Positions 22,455 through 33,705 of a stretch of DNA of 64,000 nucleotides are shown in pieces. The notes beneath the pieces were generated by a model that did no database searches, had not been told where the DNA came from, and was given only the letters and a program-made list of their open reading frames with translations. The stretch spans positions 112,412 through 176,411 of the forward strand of contig WHUX01000113.1 of the NCBI GenBank assembly GCA_015179025.1. Reading direction: 5' to 3'. A program made the position numbers and the translations under genes. The DNA comes from Terfezia claveryi (lineage: Eukaryota; Ascomycota; Pezizomycetes; Pezizales; Pezizaceae). Position 1 is the stretch's first letter. The number at the start of each line of letters is the position of its first letter.

Positions 22455-25215
22455 ATGGACAAGAAGAAACAAAAGCGTCATAGTTCTGGATTGCAGGAAA
22501 GCTTTCTTGCGCGGAAGTGGATTACAGAGCTTAACCGGAAATACCCCTCAACTGCCGACCTTAATTTGTCAGGGGACGTGGATGAAGCGGATGTAGCATA
22601 CAGGATCTCCAATCGTCTCAAAGACGCTATAAATACGGAAGATATACCCTTCAGCCCCCACATTGTGTCTGTTTTGAAAGGCCAGACACGCAACCTCCAT
22701 AAGATACAAGAGAAAGTAACTCTCTATCAAACACTTCTCAAAAACCGAGACTGGTACACAGCTTTGAAATCTCTGCTGCCCCCTGGTTCTGTCGAGGACG
22801 ATACCATACATGCTGTAGTGTCCCAGCTCCGCCAGCACTGGACCGATAAATATCATGGTCAGTCTTTAGCAGCATTAATGGACAAATTGTCGGATGCAGA
22901 GCAAAACTGGGAGGGCAAAAAACTTTATGCAAAAGCATTTAATATTGTACAAAGCTCCGGAATGGGGAAATCTCGACTCGTGGCCGAGCTTGGTAAAGAG
23001 ATAATGACACTGTCATTTGCCCTCCGGAAGACGGGTGAAACCGGATTTCCCCCAGGAGACAGTGAGATTTATAAATTCCTCCGCAGCTATGATGGCAGCA
23101 ATTTTGAAGTCCACGGGCGGGCAATATCATTACTGGGAGCCATCGCACAGACAAGTATACTCCTCGTATCCACGTCACTAGTGATCTTCTGCTAACTCTA
23201 TACATTTTAGTGCTTGCGTGGTATATTCAGAGTGATTCTCACTCGGATTTGATACAAGAATGGAGCAGAATACTTGCACCTCCTTCCAATGAAGATTCAG
23301 GAGACGGTGATGATGATGTAGCCATTATAGAGAATGATTATCGCTCAGAGTTCAGGAAAAGCCTGTGTAGGGACATTGCCACCCTGGCTGAGAAAATTAT
23401 GAAAGAGATCAAGCAGGCACAGTGGGATTGGGAGAACAATTTTGTAGGCAAACCCGCTGCGGTGTATACTAAGACTGGTCTGATCGAGACTAACTAAGAT
23501 TTGCGTTATAGGAATACGAGAAATGCACGACCTTTACGAGCCAACTACACGATCCCCTCAAGCAATTGTTGAAGCTACTGGAAACGAAGAGTCTAAGTAC
23601 TGCACAAAGAAAACTTCCACTTCTTGTTCTTGCGTTCGATGAAGCTGCGAATCTTGACATTGAAACAAACACAGCACTGCGTCGTGTTATGCGTGCCTTG
23701 AGAGGATGGCCCGTTTGGGCGATTTTCCTTTCAACAAATAGTGACATCGCCGCTTGTGCACCTCCCCAGTTCAAGGATCCATCGGGAAGGATTGCGGATG
23801 GAAGCCTGAAGCGTATTCCTCACTTTCTAGGGCTTGAACTTGACATTAAGGCCAGGCAACAATTCCACTTCAAGTTAGCTATAGGGCATGAGCTTGCGAA
23901 GCCTCTACGCCAATTCTCTTCGACAGCTCATATAACAATGTTTGGTCGCCCATTGTGGCAGGTGTACTCTATGAGCGAGTATGCCGATCTTAGGCAGTTT
24001 GTGGTTTTCAAGCTTCTGTGTGGCCAGCAATTATTTAATCCTGACGACAGGCAACATGTGTTTGCTGTTTTAGCATCCCGTTTATGCCTCGACCCTTGCC
24101 TCAATAGGGATGAGTGCAGCTTGCTGGCAAAAGAGGCGGTGAGTTCTCACCTCCGTCTATTGTCAGCCATCGATGTATACACTGGGCTAGTGCGAACAGT
24201 GACGCCGTCTGAACCCGTTGTTTCAGATGCAGCAGCTTGGTTGTTACTGCAGCCAGAACTGGAACTGGCACATTCCGCGAGTACTAGTGGAAACAACTGG
24301 TCGCAGTGCCTAACCCTCTTTGCTGAATATTTTTTGAGCAGGGGCATGGTGGACAAAGGGACAAAGGGAGAATTATATGCTCGACTAATGTGTATCCTGG
24401 CTCGAGATTATTTACTAGAGGAAATAGCCAGAAGTTCAATCCAAGATCGCACCCAGGAATGCACGTACTCGATTCCTTTCTTGGCTCACAAGTTCCTGGA
24501 GCAACTTACAGGAAGGCCAATTTTGCAGGAACACGCTGCTCTTCGGGAGAGCGAACCAGCACAGAAAATCAGAAGGAAAGAAAATCATTCGAGTGACGAT
24601 CCATGGGCCCTTTTCCGTTCTGGGTACATGAATTTTAACCACTTTTCGCAAACGCAAATATCTTTGAATCCTGAAACATTTCAGGATCTCCTACATAGTC
24701 TGCTCCGACAACATTGTGCGCTTCAGTTGAGCTTTGGGCAACCGCATTGGGACCTGCTTATTCCGATATACTTTGGGGATTTAGACAAAGACTTCGATGT
24801 CAACAAGTTGTCTGCGGCCTTTATACAAGTCAAAAATCGGGTGAACAAACTCAAGATTCCTCTAGGCAAGGAATACCGCGAGATATTTAGAGGATGGAAG
24901 CCGCGTTTGGTGATTTCCATACAGATGGAGTTGGGAACTGTGGGAAGTGGCATTGAGACTCAAATTAGGTGGCCTGAGCCTGGAATTGATGAGCCATATG
25001 TGTTCGGAATACGATTACTGGGTAGTGGGAAGGACACATACCCGGTCTTGGGAAAGCACAAGTTGGAGAATGCCTGTGCTAGACTAGTGAAAACTATAGT
25101 ATTTGAAAATAGTGGACTAGAGAGCATGATCTGTGAGAGCATGGTTAGATTCAATAGTCACACACACAAAGAGCGATATGGATTGGATGGTGATACTACC
25201 GGTGTAATGTCATAG
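22455..25215 (+). CDS. P-loop NTPase of unknown function, 878 aa, three exons
   Basis: I see exons 22455-23154, 23211-23443 and 23512-25215. Intron 1 (56 nt) runs from GTATAC to TTTTAG with a TGCTAAC branch point; intron 2 (68 nt) runs from GTAGGC to TTATAG with GACTAAC. Splicing gives one uninterrupted frame of 878 codons. Residues 166-175 (QSSGMGKSRL) form a Walker A motif and residues 348-355 (LLVLAFDE) a Walker B motif. The 150-residue N-terminal part is charged and helical-looking, and the C-terminal 500 residues show no motif I recognise. The SSGxGKSR-type Walker A is typical of a large, poorly understood fungal family, some members of which are linked to Crinkler-type effectors or STAND-like NTPases. 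That link is inference. There is no signal peptide. Codons and frame look intact, unlike the surrounding transposons, so selection is plausible. It would bind and hydrolyse nucleotide; the cellular role is unknown. Confidence 0.8.
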
Positions 25216-25513
25216 GAGGGGATAATGTTGGTAATTTGAAGTGATGGAGAAATTGTTGAACAAGTATAGCATAGAGGCTGAATTACATACAAGGGCTCGT
25301 TGCAGTGGTCAAAATTACCTTAACCTTGGTCCTTGGTCAGTAAACGGGACCTATGAAGCATCGTACTCTGCCAAATATTCGCAAATACATCAGTAGCGAT
25401 TATATCTTACACCACAGGGCTAACCTCTCTCTCAGGCACTACACTGACAATGCCAGGCAGCAAACATGCCCTACCTATCTCACGACCTACAAACTCCAGT
25501 TGATATACAACAT

Positions 25514-25810
25514 AGGTGTGAGCATTGCCAGGTCTGCGATAGCTGCAAGCATAGCTGACCAATTACAGGTTAATCCAGTCCAGCGAAATCGGCACTGTCA
25601 TTCCTCCGTAGGAGCGAGCAAGTTCAGGGAATAAAGGTGAGAGCACTACCAGACCTGCGATAGCTGCAAGCATAGCTGACCAATTTACAGGTTCATCCAG
25701 GGCAGCGAAATCGGCATTCCTATTCCTCCATAGGAGCCAGCGAGTTCAGCGGATAACTGTGAGAGCATTGCCACGCCTGCGATATCTACAAGCACAGCTA
25801 ACCATTTCTA
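25514..25810. repeat. 121-bp tandem repeat, about 2.4 copies
   Basis: Units start near 25514, 25635 and 25757. They share GTGAGAGCATTGCCA, GCGATAGCTGCAAGCATAGC and CAGCGAAATCGGCA. They lie just downstream of the NTPase gene. No reading frame is conserved between units. Confidence 0.8.
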
Positions 25811-26091
25811 CAAGGAGCCGGAGAATGGCCGTTGCTCCGATATCAACACTGCCATGGCCCCAGCCCCCGATGGCGACACCACAATGTACGTGAAGCCTAG
25901 TATCGAGTGCTTTGTTGCTCTGACCAATACATACCGGTCCATGGGCTTTTTAATTCACTTGTTTAGTATATGTATGATGTAGAGCAGGTTCGATATAGTC
26001 GGATACGACCCTACGCTCTATAAAATTGGCATAGAAGTCATCGTGAGGCATGACGGAGAGTGCCAAGTATGCAGGGGTTCATTTCTGTCGC

Positions 26092-26370
26092 TTCCCCATT
26101 CCCCCCCACCAATAATAGTAGTGACTAAGCTAGTAGGTTTAGTGCCGATTTACTGCGGTGGGAGACCCCGCGGGAAAGTCTCCCACCGCAGCACGCAATG
26201 GGTATTTAGAATCTTTGACTGCTTGTTTTGGTAGCATTGGATAGTTGCCTTTTTGAGAAATCACACTGGTAGTCCTTTTTTGGCCCATACCTTTTCCGGT
26301 CTACCCTTTTTGCAATTAAGCTAGTCCTATCTTGGTAGTCTCTACCACACCATTTTTAGTCTAGTTATCA
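26092..26370. repeat. dispersed repeat related to R
   Basis: Several segments resemble 34780-35000, such as TTGCCTTTTTGAGAAATCACACTGGTAGTCC against TACCTTTTTGGGAAGTCATACTAGTCAGTCC. The part near 26190-26225 matches 703-737 in inverse orientation. On the minus strand it reads KYPLRAAVGDFPAGSPTAV, resembling a peptide encoded at 34780-34850, which points to a shared coding ancestor. Confidence 0.5.
26153..26191. repeat. perfect 13-bp hairpin
   Basis: CTGCGGTGGGAGA and TCTCCCACCGCAG are perfect complements separated by 13 bp. It lies within the R-related repeat. A weaker relative occurs at 34795-34840. Confidence 0.85.
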
Positions 26371-26485
26371 TTTTTAGATTAAGACTCCACCAGTCCCATG
26401 ATACCAACAGAAAAATTTCAGGGTAGCCTCATGCTTGAAGTCTAACTTGGATCCTAAATGCCAGCTGTGCCAGGTCGTTAAATGT

Positions 26486-26572
26486 ATATGTTCTGGTCTG
26501 TTCTAGGATTGCCTGGTCCATACCAGTATGCACTGGACCATTGCGAGATTGCCAGGCCGTTCCGGGATTATA
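26486..26572. repeat. copy of the TGTATATGTTCTGG terminal repeat
   Basis: This matches 20008-20090 (ATGTATATGTTCTGG-CTGTTCT-GGAT, then CCATACC and CCGTTCCGGGATT-like segments), the left end of the decayed element there. Confidence 0.5.
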
Positions 26573-26743
26573 GGAAACCAAGTCTATTATATTTTATACA
26601 TAACAAAAGCTCAAACTTCACGACAAGTAATTTCATGATACCTCTATTAATAGTACTATAGGTCTCGTTCTTTTCTGCATGCCGCAAAGTATCATGGACA
26701 TGTTACATCATGCTCCAAAACCACTCGCTTCCCATCATTATTA

Positions 26744-27128
26744 TTGCTAACAATTAAAATACTACCGTCCAAATCTAGCTTCTTCCCTTTTAACTCCTTA
26801 ATGTCCTGCAACACAAATTCTCCGTCCACCTCAACCTTCTCTTCCTGCAAGCAGAGCGAGCTTCAAGCTGTGATAGCCTCGCAAACCACATGGATCGACA
26901 ATCTCACCGGAATTGTGTTCAGTACCCTCTGCCATCTAGGAAACAATGCAGCTCCAAACTTATACATAAAGGACGTCCCCAATAGTAGCTGATAATCCAG
27001 ATATTCGTAGCTCCTGCTACATATCCCAGCATGACATGACGCTTTGTCTTGCTCTCAAACTTAGTCCGCTTCTCATCAGGTACATGTACCCAAACATTAC
27101 ATCCAAAAGGCCTGACATCAGCAACCAC
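26744..27128 (-). pseudogene. Ty1/copia pol fragment
   Basis: On the minus strand, 27128 to 26919 reads a peptide with RPFGCNVWVHVPDEKRTKF and RHVMLGYVAGATNIWI. This is the conserved region between the copia integrase core and reverse transcriptase, where a typical element has RPFGCxxxVxxPxxKRxKFxxK...FLGY. Downstream reading continues in broken frames to about 26744. Catalytic domains are absent, so it is a dead fragment. Confidence 0.7.
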
Positions 27129-27284
27129 TTGATTTGCGTCCCGCGCATCCGACGCCCAGGACGCCCTATAGCAAAACTCAACGTTGTGGCGCAGCCGTAT
27201 TTTCCGTTACGTTCGAATTAAGTGCCCTTATCCAGCTAGGTAACTCAAATGGCAGAATGAGCCCGCTAGCTTGATCTCTATATA

Positions 27285-27720
27285 GGTACGGGAGTAATCA
27301 GAACGATCTTCACCGAACTCTTTAATAGGCCGGGGGCAGGAACTAGAAAAGACATATCCGGCTTGATTGAGCCAATGAGGGGGCTTGAATATCAGGCACT
27401 GCGAAAGATCACTGGAGGGTACCACGGCAGCAGCCACGGATGGATTGCCAACGTAGAACCCCTACAAGACAAGTTGGACAACATATCAAGATCATGGGCA
27501 GCCAGAGCCATACGAACGGGAGACCACGAGGTCAGGGGCTTCCTGTCAGCAGAACCCGCAATCAACTACTCAACCTGGCACATGGTTCCAGTCCCCACCT
27601 TAACCGAGACAGTGCGATTACGGAGGCTTTCTACAAAACAGCAGCTGACAACCCAGCGGGGCTTTCCTTCGGTGACAGAAACGACTTGCGGCTTTTACCA
27701 ATCTACCACCAGACAATTAT
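27285..27720 (+). pseudogene. LINE (non-LTR retrotransposon) 3' fragment
   Basis: The plus strand reads FTELFNRPGAGTRKDISG, then LEYQALRKITGGYHGSSHG, NVEPLQDKLDNISRSWAARA and IRTGD. This resembles the region after the reverse transcriptase domain of fungal Tad-like LINEs, where a YQALRKITGAYHGS-type motif is common. The remainder shifts frame near 27600 (EAFYKTAADNPAGLSF in a second frame). No RT core remains. Confidence 0.6.
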
Positions 27721-27773
27721 GGACCCCTCCTCCGAGAAATCCAAGGTCACAGGATATTGGGCATAGGGTTTTA

Positions 27774-28137
27774 TATCGGAGTTGGCGAGTTCAGGGTAAG
27801 CTCGATGGATACGCCGCAGGCCGATTATCCAGCTGGAGAAGGGGGGAATATGGTGTATATTGCAGGCTGAGTGTCCAGTTTGGGGGGGGGGCGAATATGG
27901 GGTATATTGTAGGCTGAATATCCAGCTGGAGCAGGGGCGAATATTGGATATATCGGAGTTGGCGAGTTCAGGGTAAACTCGGTGGATACGCCGCATGCCG
28001 AATATCCAGCTGGAGAAGGGAGGAATATGGGGTATATTGCGGGCCGAGTGTCCAGTTGGGGGGGGGCGAATATGGGGTATATTGCAGGCCGAATATCCAG
28101 CTGGGGAAGGGGCGAATATGGGGTATATTGCAGGCCG
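27774..28137. repeat. higher-order tandem repeat next to the HNH gene
   Basis: Two 179-bp units start at 27774 and 27953 (ATCGGAGTTGGCGAGTTCAGG). Each contains three diverged subrepeats of about 46 bp with GAATATGGGGTATATTGCAG and CCGAATATCCAGCTGGGG. One frame of the subrepeat encodes EYGVYCRPNIQLG. G-runs of up to ten bases occur. Confidence 0.85.
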
Positions 28138-28202
28138 TGTTGTGACGGTACGTATATCTCATTCATAGTGCCAGAGTCTGTGGTTAACTAAGGTATAACT
28201 AG

Positions 28203-28885
28203 GTACCATTCAATTGAACAATGAGCCATTGGTGTCGCGCATTATTTCATTCAATATGTCAGGTCGTGATGATGGGTTTCGTAATGGGATCCGCAACCGG
28301 GATGGCAAATGTGTTCTCTCAGGTCTGGTTAATGAACTGGCACCTTATTTTTGGGCAAGCTTTGAGGCGGCTCATATTTTTCCTTTGGAAGTGGAGAATT
28401 TATGGATAGAGTGGGGGTATGGGCGTTGGGTTACAAACATGGATGATGCAAACGGTGTCTCCAAAATCAACTCGTGTCAGAATGGGTTCCTATTGGAGGC
28501 CGGTATTCATCAGTTACTTGATCAATATTTGGTCTCGGTCAATCCAGATGTAAGTTTGTATGGTATATAGATATTATTTATGAGCTGACCGTTATATAAG
28601 GATGGTTATAAGGTTGTGATGTTTACGAAGAATATGTATGGGATTGATGGAAGGACGTTGGAGATGGTTTGTCGAGATCCGGCGGATCCTAATAGAGTGT
28701 CGGATGAATTATTACGGTGGCACTTTCGGCAGAGTGTACTTGCAAACATGAAAGGTGCGGGTGAACCAGTATTCGAGCATGATTTCCCACCGGGAACGGA
28801 TATGGTGAAGGAAATTAGCGAAGGACCTCATGCGAAGGAGAGATTTGAGCTGGAAATGGCAGCGAGATTACGTGGAGTTTATTAA
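28203..28885 (+). CDS. fungal HNH_2-type nuclease-like protein, 5' part missing
   Basis: Two exons are clear: 28203-28549 and 28601-28885, joined across a 51-nt intron (GTAAGT ... GCTGAC ... TATAAG). An upstream acceptor is suggested by GTTAACTAAG...CTAG at 28202, paired with a donor at 28148. The product has RDGKCVLSG, then EAAHIFPLE with the first catalytic histidine, KINSCQNGFLLEAGIHQLLDQ with the asparagine and second histidine, and a C-terminal SDELLRWHFRQSVLANMKGAG. This order matches the fungal HNH endonuclease family of PF13391 type. Complete members have an extra N-terminal domain; here that position is occupied by the tandem repeat at 27774-28137. Without it, translation could start only at Met 28256. 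No stop or frameshift occurs in the visible part. The biological role of this fungal family is unclear to me. Confidence 0.75.
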
Positions 28886-29995
28886 GTGTATTTTTATTTT
28901 TAATATCAATGGAGAGTTTTACGGGTTTTTTACGCGCTTAATAAATTCAATCATAGCAAAACTATATTGGCTATAGTGAAACTAGTAGTGCGCTGATCTA
29001 ACTACAAAATAAAAAACTAAGAAAGTGACGGGGCAGAGTGTGCCTCTACATACTGACGTATGATCCGGGGATTGGTAGTGACTAAAAATAATGTCCGAGT
29101 TCTAGAAGGAAGTTGACTTCAATAGTACCGATTGTGGGCATAGGAGATAAAGGCATTGTCATTCCGTGTCGGTGTGGGAAGAGCTTGCAGGATTCCTCTA
29201 ATGTCATCCCCCAGGCCGCTGTCCTTGAACCTGTCGAGCTTGACATATCTGACATTTTTTTAAGGCAGTACGCCTATATCGGCGGTGAGGAGGCATGTTG
29301 CAATATTATGGAGCTGAAGTAGAAAGAACACAAATTGACTACATCCGATCTTTTTTATTCCACTTCCCCTCGCAGTCACGTGGCGTCTTGATATAGCGAA
29401 ACCTGGCTATAGCGAAGGAAAGGGGTCGGATCGTTATAGCCAGGTTTGCCTGTATTGGGGAAATCGACAGCCCAGTGGACGCCACTATCCCGTGGCGATC
29501 TGAGGTCGGCCAGATCCTGCCGTCATGACCCTCTGGCGTCCCATGCCTTAGTTATGCAGCCCTACTCGGATGCCTGCTACGTAGTACAATGAGACGAAGG
29601 ACATACATACAATGAATGTATTGTCAATATATAGTCCTTCTAGAATCTTGGTAGGATATTTTGCCGGTAAATCAGGCAGCTGGGTATATTAGTCGACGGT
29701 AATTTAGATGATACATCGGTATCTGAATAGAAGGGATCATTAGGCGAATAAAGGGATATATTAGTTTAGAGTTGTCAGAAGGTAGGAAGGAAGTCTGAGA
29801 ATAATTATACTTTGAATGTGTATGGTACATGTTCATGTATGCGGTAGGGAACGGTGGTAACTAAGCATGTATGCACACTGCTGATCACCATGTGGGCCCT
29901 ATGTAGGGTGTTGTGCCAACCAGACTAGGGCCGGGCCGCAAACATATTGGGCTGATTAGGTTAGCTTAGTCCGGCCATCACAGGCGTAAGAGTTA
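28886..29995. other. intergenic region with a hairpin, no convincing gene
   Basis: An inverted repeat CCTGGCTATA ... TATAGCCAGG lies at about 29404-29445 and resembles the end of a decayed Tc1-like element (CAGGCAAACCTGGCTATA read inward from 29453). A 69-codon ORF at 29113-29322 has no recognisable domain. The segment 29916-29927 is a CCAACCAGACTA motif. Confidence 0.4.
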
Positions 29996-32163
29996 CCGCA
30001 TCTACTGGCGAACAACGGTCCTTGTCAGTTCTAAGACCAGGCCGCGCTTATGCAGTAAAGCAAGCTAGACTAGCAGTAAAGCAAGCTAGACTAGCAGTAA
30101 AGGTTCTAGTGTCCGATCACTATGAGAGAACTCAAACTGAGTTATAACGGTCCACTTTTTTGAAAAAAGTGCACTAGGTAACGCTAGGATTTACATCGGT
30201 TTCAACCACCTCATCCTCAGCCGCAACAACATATTCAACCTCTTCATCGGAATCCAACTCTTTCTCCCATTGCCCAACCACAAGATCAGGTAGCCCTCGT
30301 ACATGCAGTTGATGGTCCTCATTACCAGTCGGACAAAGTGAAATACCAGTCTACTTAAACGCCTTAATAATGGTATCTCGCTTATGTTCATGAAGCCATA
30401 ACCAGGCAGCTGCAACTGCATGTGTAATGGCAATTCGGCGATGCCCAATGCTAGTACCCTTAGGCTCATCCTCATTTGCCAATGTTTCCTCCAGAATATC
30501 ACCGATTTTATCCTTTACTAGCTTGTTAATAATGGTATCCATTGGTTGTACATATCCAGTACAGCCATCTGGAATATATACAGCCGTAACATCCAACTCT
30601 TTCATGACTGTAAAGACTGCCTTAGACTTTTGTCCACTAAAAATATCTAATACAACCAATTGTTCAGGCTGAGGGAGATACATTCCAGTCGAATTCTTTG
30701 GAATCCCACATATATCATGCTTCAGCCAGTCTAATATAACGCTTTCATTACTATAAGCCGTAGGATTAAAGTACGTATGTACCTCTGAACTATACTTTGT
30801 TTGTTCAGTTCGACGAGCTGCACTTTCTCTTGTTGCATGTCCATGGAAGATCAGGATTGGCTTGCATCGTAAATATCCATCAGAACATACTGTAAGCATT
30901 AAGGTTGCTTGTCGTTTTGTCCATGAAACATGTTCGGAGTGAATGAGAACTGTAGTTGCACCTTTCGTATCATAGGTATGAGTTTGAAGAAACTCAAAAG
31001 GAAGTGGAGTTTGATCCATATTGTAAATATAATATGGTTGAAAGCGAGGAGAGGTGGATAACTCTGGGTTGACTGGTTGTGATTTCCGCCGTATTTCCTG
31101 TAGAAAGCTCTGAACTGCCGGAACCTTCTCTTCTGGTGTCTTTTGAGCTACTTTTGTTTTAATACGCCAAGAGATATTCCATCACTCTCTAAACCCATTG
31201 AACCATCCAACAGAAAAATGACATCGATATGTCACTTTATTCTGCTCATCATGATCCACCTGTTCCAGATAAAACTGTTGAAAGATCTTTTTTCCCTCTC
31301 GTATAAACCATCGCTATCCTACTGGCTTTCCAAGAGCACGTGTTGCTAGAAATTTCGTATGTAGTGCTTGTTCCATTTGAGGCCATTGTCCAACTCATGC
31401 CCTTTCTACATTCCTTGATCCCTTCTGTAATCCGACGATTTTATCTTCCTGCTTTATCCATGCTTGTAGCATAGATCTTGAAACCCCCAATTGCTCCGAT
31501 ACCCCTACAACTGTTAGCTATGCATTTACCAGGATATATTTACAATCCTACTTACATCTTGTTCCATGTCCACTACTATTATTATTAACCATAGTAATAG
31601 CACGTAGCTTAAACTCTCTGGTCCAAGACTTTCACGTCTTCTTCTGCGTCTTTCTTGATTTCTTAGAAACCTTTGACACATTCTCATCCACCCATTCTGA
31701 GGCCATATCCACTCCTTCATCTCTATTCACTTTCTTAGGCTTCCGTACATTTAACGAGGTAAGACTGCGTGGCTGTAAGGCTGTTGATTTTGCTTTGGGG
31801 CCCAGTCGAACTCTTACTTTCGCTGAAGACATCATTATTAGAGAGCAGGTGTTAATAACAATTACTTGTTCAAAAAAGTGGACTGTTATAGCTAAGTTTA
31901 CGTGGTAGGTATCTATCATCCACCTATTTTTGCGCTTAGATACTCAGTTTGTATGGTATCATCCACATATTCTTGCGCTTGGATGTGCACTTTTTTCAAA
32001 AAAGTGGACCGTTATAACTCAGTTTGAGTTCTCTCATAGTGATCGGACACTAGAACCTTTACTGCTAGTCTAGCTTGCTTTACTGCTAGTCTAGCTTGCT
32101 TTACTGCATAAGCGCGGCCTGGTCTTAGAACTGACAAGGACCGTTGTTCGCCAGTAGATGCGG
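29996..32163 (-). mobile_element. pogo-like DDE transposon, copy 1
   Basis: The element is 2168 bp with 179-bp terminal inverted repeats (29996-30174 and 31985-32163) starting CCGCATCTACTGGCGAAC, and TA on both sides. Each repeat contains a direct duplication of CAAGCTAGACTAGCAGTAAA and ends in GAAAAAAGTGCAC. The transposase lies on the minus strand. A second copy is at 58021-60208. Confidence 0.95.
30174..31835 (-). pseudogene. pogo-like transposase, copy 1, inactivated
   Basis: Translation would start at 31835 (MMSSAKVRV). A basic N-terminal region contains WTREFKLRAI, a likely helix-turn-helix segment. A short intron around 31511-31555 starting GTAAGT is probable but its acceptor is unsure. 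The central region carries QLGVSRSMLQAWI. The catalytic core has aspartates in NMDQTPLPFEF (31019), VVLDIFSGQKS (near 30650) and VQPMDTIINKLVKD (near 30540), the DDD form seen in pogo-type enzymes. The frame ends at 30174, inside the terminal repeat. In-frame TGA codons near 31634, 31395 and 31185 and a TAG at 30351 break it. Comparison with copy 2 shows all four come from CGA or CAG by C-to-T change. Confidence 0.85.
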
Positions 32164-32165
32164 TA

Positions 32166-32660
32166 TCACTTTTCAAGAGTTTTTTTTTTAAAAAAAATTG
32201 TTTGTGCTCAGTTTCACGTGCTACTGTAGGTACTATGAGGTCAAATATGATTTAGAATTGGTCTTGGCACTGTTTTGGTAATTACTACTGATTTGTAACA
32301 TCCATGCAATCGACAACAACTTTGAATAAGTGCTTGCGAGAACTCATGAACCAAGGGCTCCCCAACGTCGGCGAAAACTTTATTTTGATCGTCTTGCATA
32401 GCTGAGCAAGAATATCTACTTTGTTTTACCCATTCATCAGAACTACAAAATCCCCCCGAGAGTGTCCTGTGGCGATTCTCTCGCAGATTTTCTGGAGTGG
32501 CAACCGTGTCGGTTCCTTACTGGCTCGCTGTCAAAGTTCAAAGTTGAACTTCGCATAAAACACCAAAAACATTCTTTTGTTAGTGATTTATCTGTACTTG
32601 CGTTGGAAATAGTCGGGATGGCAGGTAGTGGAAAGAAGGTTATTTTCGGACTGGTGATGG
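32166..32660. other. non-coding stretch downstream of the transposon
   Basis: A 75-codon ORF (32462-32689) has no family signature. It overlaps the start of the next reading frame and may belong to the same decayed locus. Confidence 0.35.
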
Positions 32661-32663
32661 ATT

Positions 32664-33437
32664 GTGGAGAGGGACAGGCAGGGTATTAAGAGGAGGAGGG
32701 AATTTGTTTTGGATAAGGCAGTAGGATGGAAGGCATTGGGACGTTTTGAAGAATTGGGAGGTCACCTAGCCCTCAAGGAGGCACATGAGAGGACCAAGAA
32801 AAGAATTGAGGATGATGGAGGAGAGAGGGAGGAGGATCTTTTGGAGTTCTACACGATGCTAGAGAGGACGGCAACAGAATTTGAGGTGGAAACGATAAGG
32901 GTTGACTCGGAGGAGGAGGCAGTACGAGCGATCGGCATCCTATGAGAAGGTCTCCTGTTACAGGAGGTGGAAGAGTGTGGGGAGGTGCCATCGATGGTTG
33001 AAAGCGAGGTCGAAGTGCAAGGAGATGGGACAGAGGTCGAAGTTGAAAAAGTCAGGGTTATAGTTAGGTATCAAATTACGGAGTTCTTGATAAAAACTCC
33101 TGGAAAGCCAAAAAATCGAGGGAGGAAGGTAGAGATACCAAGCACGGTCCCAGACAGTGACGAAGGAGAGGATGAAAGGAATGATGACGTTATGCTAATG
33201 AAAGGTTCGGGTGCATCTACGCCGACACCTACTTCAGGAAGGAAAGGAAAGGCTCAGGAGGAGGTCCTGTCACAAATATTCAATATTGAGATGGACAGGC
33301 TAAGAACGGAGGTGGAAGGGTCAAGGCCCTCAATCAGGACTGGTGGAAGGGAGGTTGATGAGGATGAGAATATGGCTGAAGGGGAAGACGACATCAGAAA
33401 ATTTTTAGCTTGCGTTGTGTGCATGGCGTGCACATAA
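32664..33437 (+). pseudogene. unrecognised acidic protein, one in-frame stop
   Basis: A single frame of 257 codons is broken only by a TGA at 32943. The protein is highly charged, with long Glu/Asp/Lys-rich stretches such as EEDLLEFYTMLERTATEFEV and DSDEGEDERNDD, and it looks helical or disordered. I do not recognise a family. The composition resembles the N-terminal part of some retrotransposon gag proteins, but no zinc knuckle follows. Pseudogene status rests on the stop codon and the absence of a convincing start; the first in-frame codon of the stretch is GTG. Confidence 0.4.
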
Positions 33438-33566
33438 CGCCAATTTGCAAAACTCCACGTTATGTTAATATCTCATTCTTGCAACGCACTTTTGCGCAAC
33501 GCTGACACTCACAATTCCAGTCTCTCTCGCACTCTGTAAATTTGCAAGTGGACGCCGTGTGGCCTG

Positions 33567-33672
33567 TTGCCAACGTCTCCCTCTTCGCTGACCTATTCGC
33601 AACGTCTCCCTACCTGCTAACCTGTTCTCAACGTCACCCTCTTTACTGATCCGTTCTGCACACTCCATCACA
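33567..33672. repeat. 29-bp degenerate tandem repeat
   Basis: Three and a half units of CTGTTGCCAACGTCTCCCTC followed by TTCGCTGAC occur with substitutions. No function is visible. Confidence 0.6.
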
Positions 33673-33705
33673 ATACTTAACGTTGTTATTGCAGGCCTGT
33701 TACCT

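Noticed and set aside
29113..29322. 69-codon ORF as a gene
   Set aside because: No domain, no introns or start context, and possible overlap with a decayed Tc1-like element.
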